Positions 1-4,911 of a stretch of DNA of 6,234 nt are shown here, piece after piece. The DNA comes from Christensenella sp. UBA7597 (GTDB taxonomy: Bacteria > Bacillota > Clostridia > Christensenellales > Borkfalkiaceae). The notes under the pieces were generated by a model. That model was not told the DNA's origin. It made no database searches and saw nothing but the letters and a program-made list of their open reading frames with translations. The DNA is taken from positions 1 through 6,234 of the forward strand of contig DLQW01000011.1 in NCBI GenBank assembly GCA_002474405.1, in the 5' to 3' direction. A program made the position numbers and the translations under genes. The first letter of the stretch is position 1, and every line of letters begins with the position of its first letter.

Positions 1-53
1 AGCTGTCTGCGAAGCAGACTGAAGAGGACGTATTTTTCAAATCCCGCCCTCTC
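1..53. repeat. Hairpin-bearing edge segment, possible piece of a dispersed intergenic repeat
   Basis: A perfect 6-bp stem with a GAA loop lies at 5-19 (GTCTGC/GCAGAC). It is followed by a second imperfect stem, AGAGGACG (about 23-30) against CGCCCTCT (about 46-53), with one mismatch. The two-stem layout resembles palindromic intergenic repeats that are scattered in many Clostridia genomes. That resemblance is from memory and only part of the element would be in the window. The 10-mer CAAATCCCGC occurs at 38-47 and again at 59-68. No coding sense is apparent here. It could instead be the 3' end of an upstream transcript. Confidence 0.3.
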
Positions 54-86
54 ATGGGCAAATCCCGCAACAAATCTTACAAAAGA

Positions 87-120
87 ACGGCTTTTTTCAA
101 AAAATCCGCGCCGTCTTTTT
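87..120 (+). terminator. Weak candidate intrinsic terminator of an upstream gene
   Basis: ACGGC at 87-91 can pair with GCCGT at 110-114, and an inner T6/A6 pairing (92-97 with 99-104) can stack in the loop. Five T residues follow at 116-120. The GC part of the stem is only five pairs and the T-run is short, so this is tentative. It fits the view that bases 54-167 are untranslated leader and not an N-terminal extension of the downstream membrane protein. Confidence 0.25.
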
Positions 121-152
121 CCTTACTCTATTCCATCAAGTTTCCGCAGCGA

Positions 153-159
153 AGTGAGG
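153..159 (+). promoter_or_regulatory. Ribosome binding site that fixes the start of the DUF1538 gene
   Basis: AGTGAGG, with a GAGG core at 156-159, sits eight bases before the ATG at 168. The upstream in-frame ATG at 54 has no comparable site at proper spacing and would add a low-complexity Lys/Ser/Phe-rich stretch before the conserved start of the family. This favours initiation at 168. Confidence 0.6.
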
Positions 160-167
160 CTTTTCTT

Positions 168-1676
168 ATGTTACATGCAATCAAAGAAAAATTCAAAGAG
201 AGTTTATCCTCGGTATTGCCGGTGGCGCTCATCGTCGCAATTTTGGCGGCGACGGTTGCCCCCGTCGATTCGGGGATTTTTTTGTCGTTCTGCGCGGGCG
301 TTCTGCTGCTGGTTCTCGGCATGGGGCTGTTCACGCTGGGCGCCGATTCGTCCATGCTGGAAATCGGCAAAAAGGCGGGCACGAAGCTTACGGAAAGCAA
401 AAAAATCTGGCTTATCGCGTTTGTCAGCTTCGTTATCGGCGTCATCGTAACGGTGGCGGAGCCCGATTTGCAGATTCTCGCCGCGCAGGTAGAGGGCATA
501 AAACCGATGGCTTTAATCCTTTCCGTCGCCGCGGGCGTGGGCATTTTCTTAACGGCGGCGATGCTGAGAATCGTTTTCGGCATTTCCTTTAAAATCATGC
601 TCGCCGTGCTGTACCCGCTGGTATTCGTGCTTGCTCTGTGCTTTGTGGATAAAAGCTTCTGGGCGCTTGCGTTCGATGCGGGCGGCGTTACCACAGGACC
701 GATGACGGTGCCGTTCATCATGGCGCTCGGCGTTGGCGTGGCGGCGATACATAAAGGTAAAAAAGGCAACGATTCGTTCGGTCTCGTCGCGCTGTCCAGC
801 ATCGGTCCCGTCATCGCCGTGCTCATTCTCGGCATGCTGTTCGAAGTGAGCGGCAAAGATCTCGGCGCCGCGGTGGTCGCGCCCGAAACCACGCGCAACG
901 TTCTGAAAGATTACGGCGCGGGGCTTGTGGAATATTTAAAGGAAGTAGGGCTGGCGCTCTCGCCCATCGTGGCGTTTTTCCTGTTGTTCCAGCTGTTCAC
1001 GCGCGCCTTCACGAAGCGTCAGGCAATCAAAGTGGGCGTAGGGCTTATTTACACGTTCGTCGGGCTCACGCTGTTCCTCACGGGCGCCAACGTCGGCTTC
1101 ATGCCCGTCGGCGCAAAGATGGGCGAAACGCTCGCGGGAATCGCGGGCGGCTGGCTGCTGGTCCCCGTCGGCGCGATCATCGGCTACTTCATCGTGGCGG
1201 CGGAACCCGCCGTATACGTGCTCAATAAAGAAGTGGAACATACCAGCGCGGGCGCCGTTACTGCAAAGGCGATGAACCGCGGACTCTGCGCGGGCGTGTC
1301 GTTCGCCGTGGCGCTGGCGTTTTTCCGCATCATCGCGGGCTTCAACATCATGTGGGTGCTGGTGCCGGGCTATGCCGTCGCGCTGATTTTAATGATTTTC
1401 TGCCCGTCGATGTTCACGGGCATCGCGTTCGATTCGGGCGGCGTGGCAAGCGGCGCCATGGTGTCCTCGTTCGTACTGCCCATGGCAAAGGGCGCCTGCG
1501 AAATTCTCGCGCCGGGGCAGACGATGACGCTCGCGTTCGGCTCGGTCGCGCTCGTCGCGCTCGCGCCGCTCATCTCCATTCAGATACTCGGCGTAACCTA
1601 CAAACGCAAAACGGCGATTTACAAGCGCACGTTCTTAAACGAGGAAGATACCTTCCTTAATTTCGAAGCGGACTGA
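168..1676 (+). CDS. DUF1538 family integral membrane protein (two-repeat form), probable cation/proton antiporter
   Basis: This is a 502-residue, very hydrophobic protein with about a dozen predicted membrane segments. The chain is an internal duplication. Repeat 1 has LGMGLFTLGA, then AEP at residues 97-99, then FDAGGVTTG from residue 169. Repeat 2 has VGLTLFLTGA, then AEP at 345-347, then FDSGGVASG from residue 421. The acidic residues of the AEP and FD(A/S)GGV motifs lie within or beside membrane segments and are candidates for ion coupling. In the family, a DUF1538 pair called UmpAB from Halomonas has been reported as a Na+(Li+,K+)/H+ antiporter; here both repeats are in one chain, which could replace the pair. 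Function is by family inference only. The start was chosen at 168 for its ribosome site and because residues from M1 match the usual family N-terminus (KEKFKESLSSVLPVALIV); an ATG at 54 would give 540 residues. The stop is TGA. The PII-like gene follows after 13 bases, so the two are almost surely co-transcribed. Confidence 0.88.
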   Translation: MLHAIKEKFKESLSSVLPVALIVAILAATVAPVDSGIFLSFCAGVLLLVLGMGLFTLGADSSMLEIGKKAGTKLTESKKIWLIAFVSFVIGVIVTVAEPDLQILAAQVEGIKPMALILSVAAGVGIFLTAAMLRIVFGISFKIMLAVLYPLVFVLALCFVDKSFWALAFDAGGVTTGPMTVPFIMALGVGVAAIHKGKKGNDSFGLVALSSIGPVIAVLILGMLFEVSGKDLGAAVVAPETTRNVLKDYGAGLVEYLKEVGLALSPIVAFFLLFQLFTRAFTKRQAIKVGVGLIYTFVGLTLFLTGANVGFMPVGAKMGETLAGIAGGWLLVPVGAIIGYFIVAAEPAVYVLNKEVEHTSAGAVTAKAMNRGLCAGVSFAVALAFFRIIAGFNIMWVLVPGYAVALILMIFCPSMFTGIAFDSGGVASGAMVSSFVLPMAKGACEILAPGQTMTLAFGSVALVALAPLISIQILGVTYKRKTAIYKRTFLNEEDTFLNFEAD

Positions 1677-1689
1677 CGGGGAAACGAAT

Positions 1690-2526
1690 ATGGAAAAAGG
1701 CAAAACGGTATTGAAAAAACTGCAATCGAAAAAATCTTCGCGCACGGCGGAACGCGCGGGCAACGGCGCGGCGGAACGCGGCGCCAATTTAAAAGCCCTC
1801 GTCGGCATCTTATCCCTGCGCGACGCGGAAAAGCTCACGGAACTCGTCAACGGCTCCTGCGCGGCGCTTTCTTACGAAGCGGACGCGAAAGGCACCGCGC
1901 GCAGCTCGGTTCTCGATTATCTGGGTTTGGGCGAAACGGAGAAAAAAATCGTGGTATCTCTTTTCCCGGAACGCGCGGAAGAAGCGGTGCTCAAAGAAAT
2001 TCGCGAAAACATGTCGCTGTATCTGGCGGGAAAAGGCATCTGCTTCACGGTGCCGCTCACGGGCGCGTCGGCAATCGTGGCGAACGCCCTGAAAAAAAGC
2101 GTTTCCGATACGGAAAAAAACGGAGGTAAAAAAGTGAAAACGCAAAGAGAGTATACGCTCATCGTAACCGCAATGCAAAAGGGGTTTGCCGAAGAGGCGA
2201 TGGAAGCCGCGCGCACGGCGGGCGCCGCGGGCGGCACGGTTCTCACGGCGGCAACGCTCGGCGATAAAAAAGCGGAACAGCTCATCGGCGTAACGCTGCA
2301 GAAAGAAACGGACGTCCTGCTGATTCTCGCCAAAAACGACGGCAAAGACGCGATTACCGAAGCGATTTTAAAAAAAGTCGGCTTAAAAACGGACGGCGGC
2401 GGCGTCGTTTTCACGCTTCCCGTCGATAACCTCGTGGGCGTGGGCGGCGTGGGGCTGCGTTCTCCCGAAAAATCCGCGGACGAAGATAAATCCGCCGACG
2501 AGGAAAAAACCGCAGAAGCGGAGTAA
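1690..2526 (+). CDS. Tandem two-domain P-II family (PII-like) regulatory protein
   Basis: This is a 278-residue soluble protein. After a basic, low-complexity N-terminus (1-32), a first PII-like domain spans about 33-133 and includes the motif SSVLDYLGLGETEKK (72-86) typical of PII relatives linked to DUF1538. A Lys-rich linker follows. A second PII-like domain spans about 152-255 with GAAGGTVL (178-185) and TLPVDNLVGVGG (242-253), matching the ferredoxin-like core and last strand of P-II proteins. The classic uridylylated T-loop tyrosine is not evident and the T-loop region looks short, so it is probably not GlnB/GlnK proper. The tail (258-278) is acidic with a KSADE(D/E) repeat. PII proteins sense nucleotides and small metabolites and commonly act by binding a neighbouring transporter; here the partner would be the DUF1538 protein. 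The ribosome site is weak (GGGGAAACG). An internal in-frame GTG at 2134 with a perfect GGAGGT could yield the second domain alone (130 residues). Domain family is fairly sure; ligand and partner are inference. Confidence 0.85.
   Translation: MEKGKTVLKKLQSKKSSRTAERAGNGAAERGANLKALVGILSLRDAEKLTELVNGSCAALSYEADAKGTARSSVLDYLGLGETEKKIVVSLFPERAEEAVLKEIRENMSLYLAGKGICFTVPLTGASAIVANALKKSVSDTEKNGGKKVKTQREYTLIVTAMQKGFAEEAMEAARTAGAAGGTVLTAATLGDKKAEQLIGVTLQKETDVLLILAKNDGKDAITEAILKKVGLKTDGGGVVFTLPVDNLVGVGGVGLRSPEKSADEDKSADEEKTAEAE
2122..2136 (+). promoter_or_regulatory. Internal ribosome binding site and in-frame GTG start within the PII-like gene
   Basis: GGAGGT (2122-2127), six A residues (2128-2133) and GTG (2134-2136) form a textbook initiation site in the same frame as the gene that starts at 1690. 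Initiation here would make a 130-residue protein holding only the second PII-like domain and the acidic tail (2134-2526). It is stronger than the site in front of the full-length gene. Either both forms are made, or it is a relic of two adjacent genes that fused. The codons involved (Asn-Gly-Gly-Lys-Lys-Val) lie in a linker, so they are under little structural constraint. Confidence 0.55.
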
Positions 2527-2590
2527 AAACAAGACTTCCGGGAAGATGAAAATCAAACGGGTATTGTGTCGAAAAAGTTTACAAGAAGTG

Positions 2591-2628
2591 AAAAAAAATC
2601 ACAAAAAAAAGTTTTTTTCGCATTTTTT
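2591..2628. other. Helically phased A/T tracts upstream of the xpt promoter
   Basis: Four homopolymer tracts occur in a row: A8 (2591-2598), A8 (2603-2610), T7 (2612-2618) and T6 (2623-2628). Their centres are spaced about 12, 8.5 and 10.5 bases apart, averaging close to one helical turn. Such phasing is known to bend DNA. The tracts end 11 bases before the -35 box, where they could act as an UP-like activating element. The curvature is predicted, not measured. Confidence 0.45.
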
Positions 2629-2639
2629 CGGGGTTGCGT

Positions 2640-2668
2640 TTGACAATTCCCAAGAAGTATGGTATAGT
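2640..2668 (+). promoter_or_regulatory. SigA-type promoter of the xpt/transporter unit
   Basis: A perfect -35 TTGACA (2640-2645), a 17-base spacer and a -10 TATAGT (2663-2668) are present, with the extended -10 dinucleotide TG at 2660-2661. Transcription would start near 2674-2676, giving a leader of about 260 bases before xpt that contains the whole riboswitch. The near-consensus strength fits a unit whose control is mainly by attenuation downstream. Confidence 0.9.
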
Positions 2669-2707
2669 GTAGACAAGCTCGCGAGGGCAGACAAAACTCC
2701 ATAACGT

Positions 2708-2790
2708 AAAAGCCGATATATGTTCCCTGAAGTGGTGGGAATGTCTCTACCGCAGTACCCGAAAACCAACTGCGACTATCGAGCGGTTTT
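2708..2790 (+). promoter_or_regulatory. Purine riboswitch aptamer, guanine class
   Basis: A three-way junction can be drawn. P1 pairs CGATA (2714-2718) with TATCG (2777-2781), extended by GC (2712-2713) with GC (2783-2784) past a bulged A, and possibly AAAA with TTTT (2787-2790). P2 pairs TTCCC (2723-2727) with GGGAA (2737-2741) around a GAAGTGG-type loop. P3 pairs CGCAGT (2751-2756) with ACTGCG (2769-2774). Junction J2/3 reads GTCTCTACC (2743-2751) and J3/1 is followed by ACTAT. By alignment to the B. subtilis xpt aptamer, the specificity base equivalent to C74 is C2776 and the U51 equivalent is T2748, so guanine or hypoxanthine is the expected ligand, not adenine or 2'-deoxyguanosine. Deviations: L3 is about 12 bases instead of 7, and J1/2 reads TAT where TAA is usual. 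Location before xpt supports the call. Confidence 0.9.
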
Positions 2791-2848
2791 TCCTTTTTCT
2801 TTTTTTTATAAAGGAAGAGGGAGAAACGGTATTGGCGAAGAAAACCGC
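2783..2848 (+). promoter_or_regulatory. Antiterminator of the riboswitch expression platform
   Basis: GCGGTTTT (2783-2790) is exactly complementary to AAAACCGC (2841-2848). The loop between them holds an inner hairpin, TTCCTTT (starting at 2790) against AAAGGAA (2810-2816). The left arm overlaps the outer part of aptamer P1, and the right arm overlaps the 5' half and loop of the terminator. The structure therefore competes with both: without ligand it forms and transcription continues into xpt. Pairings were found by eye. Confidence 0.7.
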
Positions 2849-2871
2849 GTTTTCTCGCCTTTTATTTTTTT
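2834..2871 (+). terminator. Intrinsic terminator controlled by the guanine riboswitch
   Basis: The stem pairs GGCG (2834-2837) with CGCC (2856-2859) and AGAAAAC (2839-2845) with GTTTTCT (2849-2855), with one bulged A and a CGC loop. The run TTTTATTTTTTT (2860-2871) follows directly. It lies 63 bases before the xpt ATG. Ligand binding to the aptamer should favour this hairpin and stop transcription. Confidence 0.88.
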
Positions 2872-2915
2872 ACAGGCTCAGACAAGCAGACGGCTGAAAC
2901 AACGTCGGGATCACG

Positions 2916-2924
2916 AAGGAGAGG
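2916..2924 (+). promoter_or_regulatory. xpt ribosome binding site
   Basis: AAGGAGAGG precedes the ATG at 2935 with about 10-13 bases of spacing, depending on which GGAG/GAGG core is used. It lies downstream of the terminator and outside all riboswitch pairings, so control appears to act on transcription and not on ribosome access. Confidence 0.65.
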
Positions 2925-2934
2925 GTTTTACGAA

Positions 2935-3507
2935 ATGAAAGCGTTGGAAGAAAAAATACTCAAAGAAGGGCAGGTACTTCCGGGCAACGTCCTGAAAGTC
3001 GGTTCGTTTCTCAATCAGCAGGTAGACGCGGTATTTTTAAAAGAAATGGCGAAAGAAACGCGCCGCCTGTTTTCAGACGGGAACATCACGAAAGTGCTCA
3101 CCGTAGAAGCTTCGGGCATCGCGTTCGCCACGGCGGTGGCGATGGAACTGGGCGTGCCCATGGTCTTTGCGAAGAAGCATCCTTCCGCAAACGTTTCGGG
3201 CGAGCAGTACAGCGCGGCGGTATATTCCTACACGCACAAACAAACCTACAACGTGGCGGTAACGAAAGATTATCTTTCTTCTGCCGACAGAGTGCTGATT
3301 ACCGACGATTTTCTTGCCGGCGGCAACGCTTTGAAAGGGTTGATCGATATAGCGAATCAGGCGGGCGCCGAGGTAGTGGGCTGCTGCGCGGAGATTGAAA
3401 AGGGCTTTCAGGGCGGCGGCGACGAGCTGCGCGCGAAGGGCTATAAAGTGGAATCCCTTGCAATCATCGAAAGTATGAACGAAAGCGAAATTTCGTTCAG
3501 AAAATAA
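2935..3507 (+). CDS. xpt: Xanthine phosphoribosyltransferase
   Basis: This 190-residue cytosolic enzyme converts xanthine plus PRPP to XMP and pyrophosphate in purine salvage. It matches the length of Xpt from Bacillus (about 194) and shares its pattern through most of the chain: the N-terminus MKALEEKILKEGQVLPGNVL, SFLNQQVD, VEASGIA (57-63), GVPMVFAKKHPS, and the PRPP-binding loop VLITDDFLAGGNA (120-132) with its two acidic residues at 124-125. The late RVES-type segment of the family appears as KVESLA. The type I PRTase fold is therefore complete. It is the first gene after a guanine riboswitch, the classical arrangement for this enzyme, although the usual partner pbuX (xanthine permease) is not next; a BMP-type ABC transporter follows after 61 bases. 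Strong ribosome site and ATG start; no competing start seen. Confidence 0.96.
   Translation: MKALEEKILKEGQVLPGNVLKVGSFLNQQVDAVFLKEMAKETRRLFSDGNITKVLTVEASGIAFATAVAMELGVPMVFAKKHPSANVSGEQYSAAVYSYTHKQTYNVAVTKDYLSSADRVLITDDFLAGGNALKGLIDIANQAGAEVVGCCAEIEKGFQGGGDELRAKGYKVESLAIIESMNESEISFRK
3476..3499 (+). other. Perfect 9-bp hairpin over the 3' end of xpt
   Basis: TGAACGAAA (3476-3484) is the exact reverse complement of TTTCGTTCA (3491-3499), with a six-base loop GCGAAA. The structure is inside the last codons of xpt. No T-run follows directly (the nearest, about T7, is 20 bases later and detached), so it is not a normal terminator. It could act as an mRNA stability or processing element between xpt and the lipoprotein gene, or be a coincidence of coding sequence. 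Confidence 0.45.
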
Positions 3508-3568
3508 AAACGTATTAAATTTTTTTGGCCTGCGGCGAAAAAACGTCCGGGCAAAGGAGAAAAAATCT

Positions 3569-4798
3569 ATGAAGAAACTTGTATCTCTGGCTCTTTCGGC
3601 TGTGATGGCATGCGGCGTTACCGCCGCGCTTGCGGGATGCGGCGAGGAAAAATCCTCCTTCGAAAAGGTAAACAAAGCGGACCTCAAAATCGGTCTTATC
3701 ACGCTTCACGATACCTCTTCCACGTACGATAAGAACTTCATCGAAGCGATGTACGAAGCGGCTGAAAACAAAGGTCTTACGAAAGAACAGGTACTTCTTG
3801 TAACCGGTATCGACGAAACCGAAGCTTGCTACAACGCGGCGAAAAACCTTGTTTCGCAGGGCTGCCAGGCAATCTTCGCCGATTCCTTCGGGCACGAAGA
3901 TTATATGATTCAGGCTGCGCAGGAATATTCGAACGTCCGTTTCTGCCACGCTACCGGCACGAAAGCGCACACGCTCAACATGGATAACTTCTCCAATGCT
4001 TTCGCTTCCATTTACGAAGGCAGATACCTTGCCGGTATCGCCGCAGGCATGAAGCTCAACGAAATCGGTTCTACCGCTGCCGATCACGTAATGGGTTACG
4101 TAGGCGCGTTCCCTTACGCCGAAGTGGTTTCCGGTTACACCTCCTTCTATCTCGGCGCTAAGTCCGTTTGCCCCGACGTTACCATGAAGGTTCGTTACAC
4201 CGGTTCCTGGTACGATACCGATATCGAACACGATACCGCCGAAACGCTGATCAAGAAAGACAACTGCAAGCTGATTTCCCAGCACGCCGATTCTTACGGC
4301 GCCCCCAACGCCTGCGAAGAAAACAACGTTCCCAACGTTTCCTACAACGGCAGCACCAAGGCGCAGGGTCCCAACAGCTACATCATTTCTTCCAGAATCA
4401 ACTGGGCTCCTTACTTCGAATACATGATGGATTGCACGATGAACGGTGAAAAGATCGACGCCGACTGGACGGGCACGATCGCTACCGGCTCGGTAGAACT
4501 CATCGACCTCAACACTTCCGTTGCTGCGGAAGGCACGCAGGCGGCGATTGACGCGGCTAAGGCAGAACTTGAAAACGGTACCCGTTTCGTATTTGCCAAC
4601 TTCACGTATGGCGGCGGCAAGACCCTTACGACGGAACTCCTTGCGGACGTAGATACGGACGAAAATTACACTGCCGATACGAAGGTTGTGGAAGATAAGA
4701 AAGGCAAGCCGGTATTCATGGAATCCAAATTCCGCTCCGCTCCTTACTTCGAATTGAGAGTGGACGGCATCACCGAACTTCAGAATGCCGCTAACTAA
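3569..4798 (+). CDS. BMP family ABC transporter substrate-binding lipoprotein, probable purine nucleoside binder
   Basis: This is a 409-residue extracytoplasmic lipoprotein. A lysine-started signal peptide ends in the lipobox LAGC, with the lipid-modified Cys at 24. The mature part begins LKIGLITLHDTSSTYDKNF (38-56) and carries family landmarks: IFADSFGHEDYM, YEGRYLAGIAAG, GYVGAFPYAEVVSGYTSF, the hinge segment SWYDTDIEHDTAETLI and the ligand-side QHADSYGAP. These fit the Bmp/PnrA/Med group (Bmp fold), whose characterised members bind purine nucleosides such as guanosine and inosine. It delivers ligand to the membrane complex formed with the downstream ATPase and unseen permeases. AGGAG (3555-3559) lies nine bases before the ATG. 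No separate promoter is visible in the 61 bases after xpt, so co-transcription under the guanine switch is likely. Its codons look shifted toward GGT, GCT, CTT and TTC compared with the DUF1538 gene, in line with high expression. The exact ligand cannot be read from sequence. Confidence 0.93.
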   Translation: MKKLVSLALSAVMACGVTAALAGCGEEKSSFEKVNKADLKIGLITLHDTSSTYDKNFIEAMYEAAENKGLTKEQVLLVTGIDETEACYNAAKNLVSQGCQAIFADSFGHEDYMIQAAQEYSNVRFCHATGTKAHTLNMDNFSNAFASIYEGRYLAGIAAGMKLNEIGSTAADHVMGYVGAFPYAEVVSGYTSFYLGAKSVCPDVTMKVRYTGSWYDTDIEHDTAETLIKKDNCKLISQHADSYGAPNACEENNVPNVSYNGSTKAQGPNSYIISSRINWAPYFEYMMDCTMNGEKIDADWTGTIATGSVELIDLNTSVAAEGTQAAIDAAKAELENGTRFVFANFTYGGGKTLTTELLADVDTDENYTADTKVVEDKKGKPVFMESKFRSAPYFELRVDGITELQNAAN

Positions 4799-4827
4799 TC
4801 GGAAAAAATATTGAACACAAAGGAAAG

Positions 4828-4846
4828 GGCGGAGATTTTCTCCGCC
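4828..4846 (+). terminator. Strong hairpin with poor T-tract, likely partial terminator or 3' stabiliser
   Basis: GGCGGAGA (4828-4835) pairs perfectly with TCTCCGCC (4839-4846) around a TTT loop. A G precedes and two A/T pairs could extend the stem. The tail is TTATCCTGCTTTATT, which is only moderately T-rich, so termination is probably partial. Sitting just after the lipoprotein gene, it could protect the 3' end of that message and lower read-through to the ATPase, a usual way to get more binding protein than membrane components. Confidence 0.65.
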
Positions 4847-4873
4847 TTATCCTGCTTTATTAAATGATTTTTT

Positions 4874-4893
4874 CTGTCCGTCTTATCGGACGG
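4874..4893 (+). other. Second hairpin, just upstream of the ATPase ribosome site
   Basis: CTGTCCG (4874-4880) pairs with CGGACGG (4887-4893), seven pairs with one G-T type wobble, around TCTTAT. A T6 run lies immediately before it and GGAGGT follows seven bases after it. It may be an intergenic mRNA element that tunes ATPase translation or marks a processing end. No ligand-binding motif was recognised. Confidence 0.4.
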
Positions 4894-4900
4894 GCTCAAC

Positions 4901-4906
4901 GGAGGT
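4901..4906 (+). promoter_or_regulatory. Ribosome binding site that sets a GTG start for the ABC ATPase
   Basis: A perfect GGAGGT lies five bases before GTG at 4912. The only nearby in-frame ATG (4936, residue 9) has no such site and would cut into the first strand of the ATPase domain, so the GTG is the better start. Confidence 0.8.
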
Positions 4907-4911
4907 AGCGC

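Noticed and set aside
30..50. tRNA T-arm-like string (TTCAAATCCCGC)
   Set aside because: The matching 5' T-stem strand is absent and no anticodon or acceptor stem can be drawn.
54..167. N-terminal extension of the DUF1538 protein from an ATG at 54
   Set aside because: The added 38 residues are low-complexity and unlike the family start. The ATG at 168 has a GAGG site at good spacing, and the upstream bases contain hairpins and a repeat.
128..898. 256-residue minus-strand open frame opposite the DUF1538 gene
   Set aside because: Ser/Thr/Pro/Met-rich composition typical of an antisense shadow of a hydrophobic membrane gene; no domain recognised.
2527..2620. Terminator after the PII-like gene
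   Set aside because: Only a tight CTTCCGGGAAG fold and weak A/T pairing (GTGA/TCAC) are present, without a GC-rich stem directly followed by a T-run. Read-through into the xpt leader or another mechanism remains possible.
2720..2938. 72-residue open frame across the xpt leader
   Set aside because: It reads through the riboswitch aptamer, antiterminator and terminator, which explain the sequence better. It has no convincing ribosome site.
3515..4285. 256-residue open frame on the minus strand opposite the lipoprotein gene
   Set aside because: It lies over a clearly coding plus-strand gene, has no recognisable family features, and is explained by codon bias of the sense gene.
4799..4911. Separate promoter for the ABC ATPase
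   Set aside because: TTGAAC and TTTATTAAAT-like strings exist, but not as a -35/-10 pair at 16-18 base spacing.
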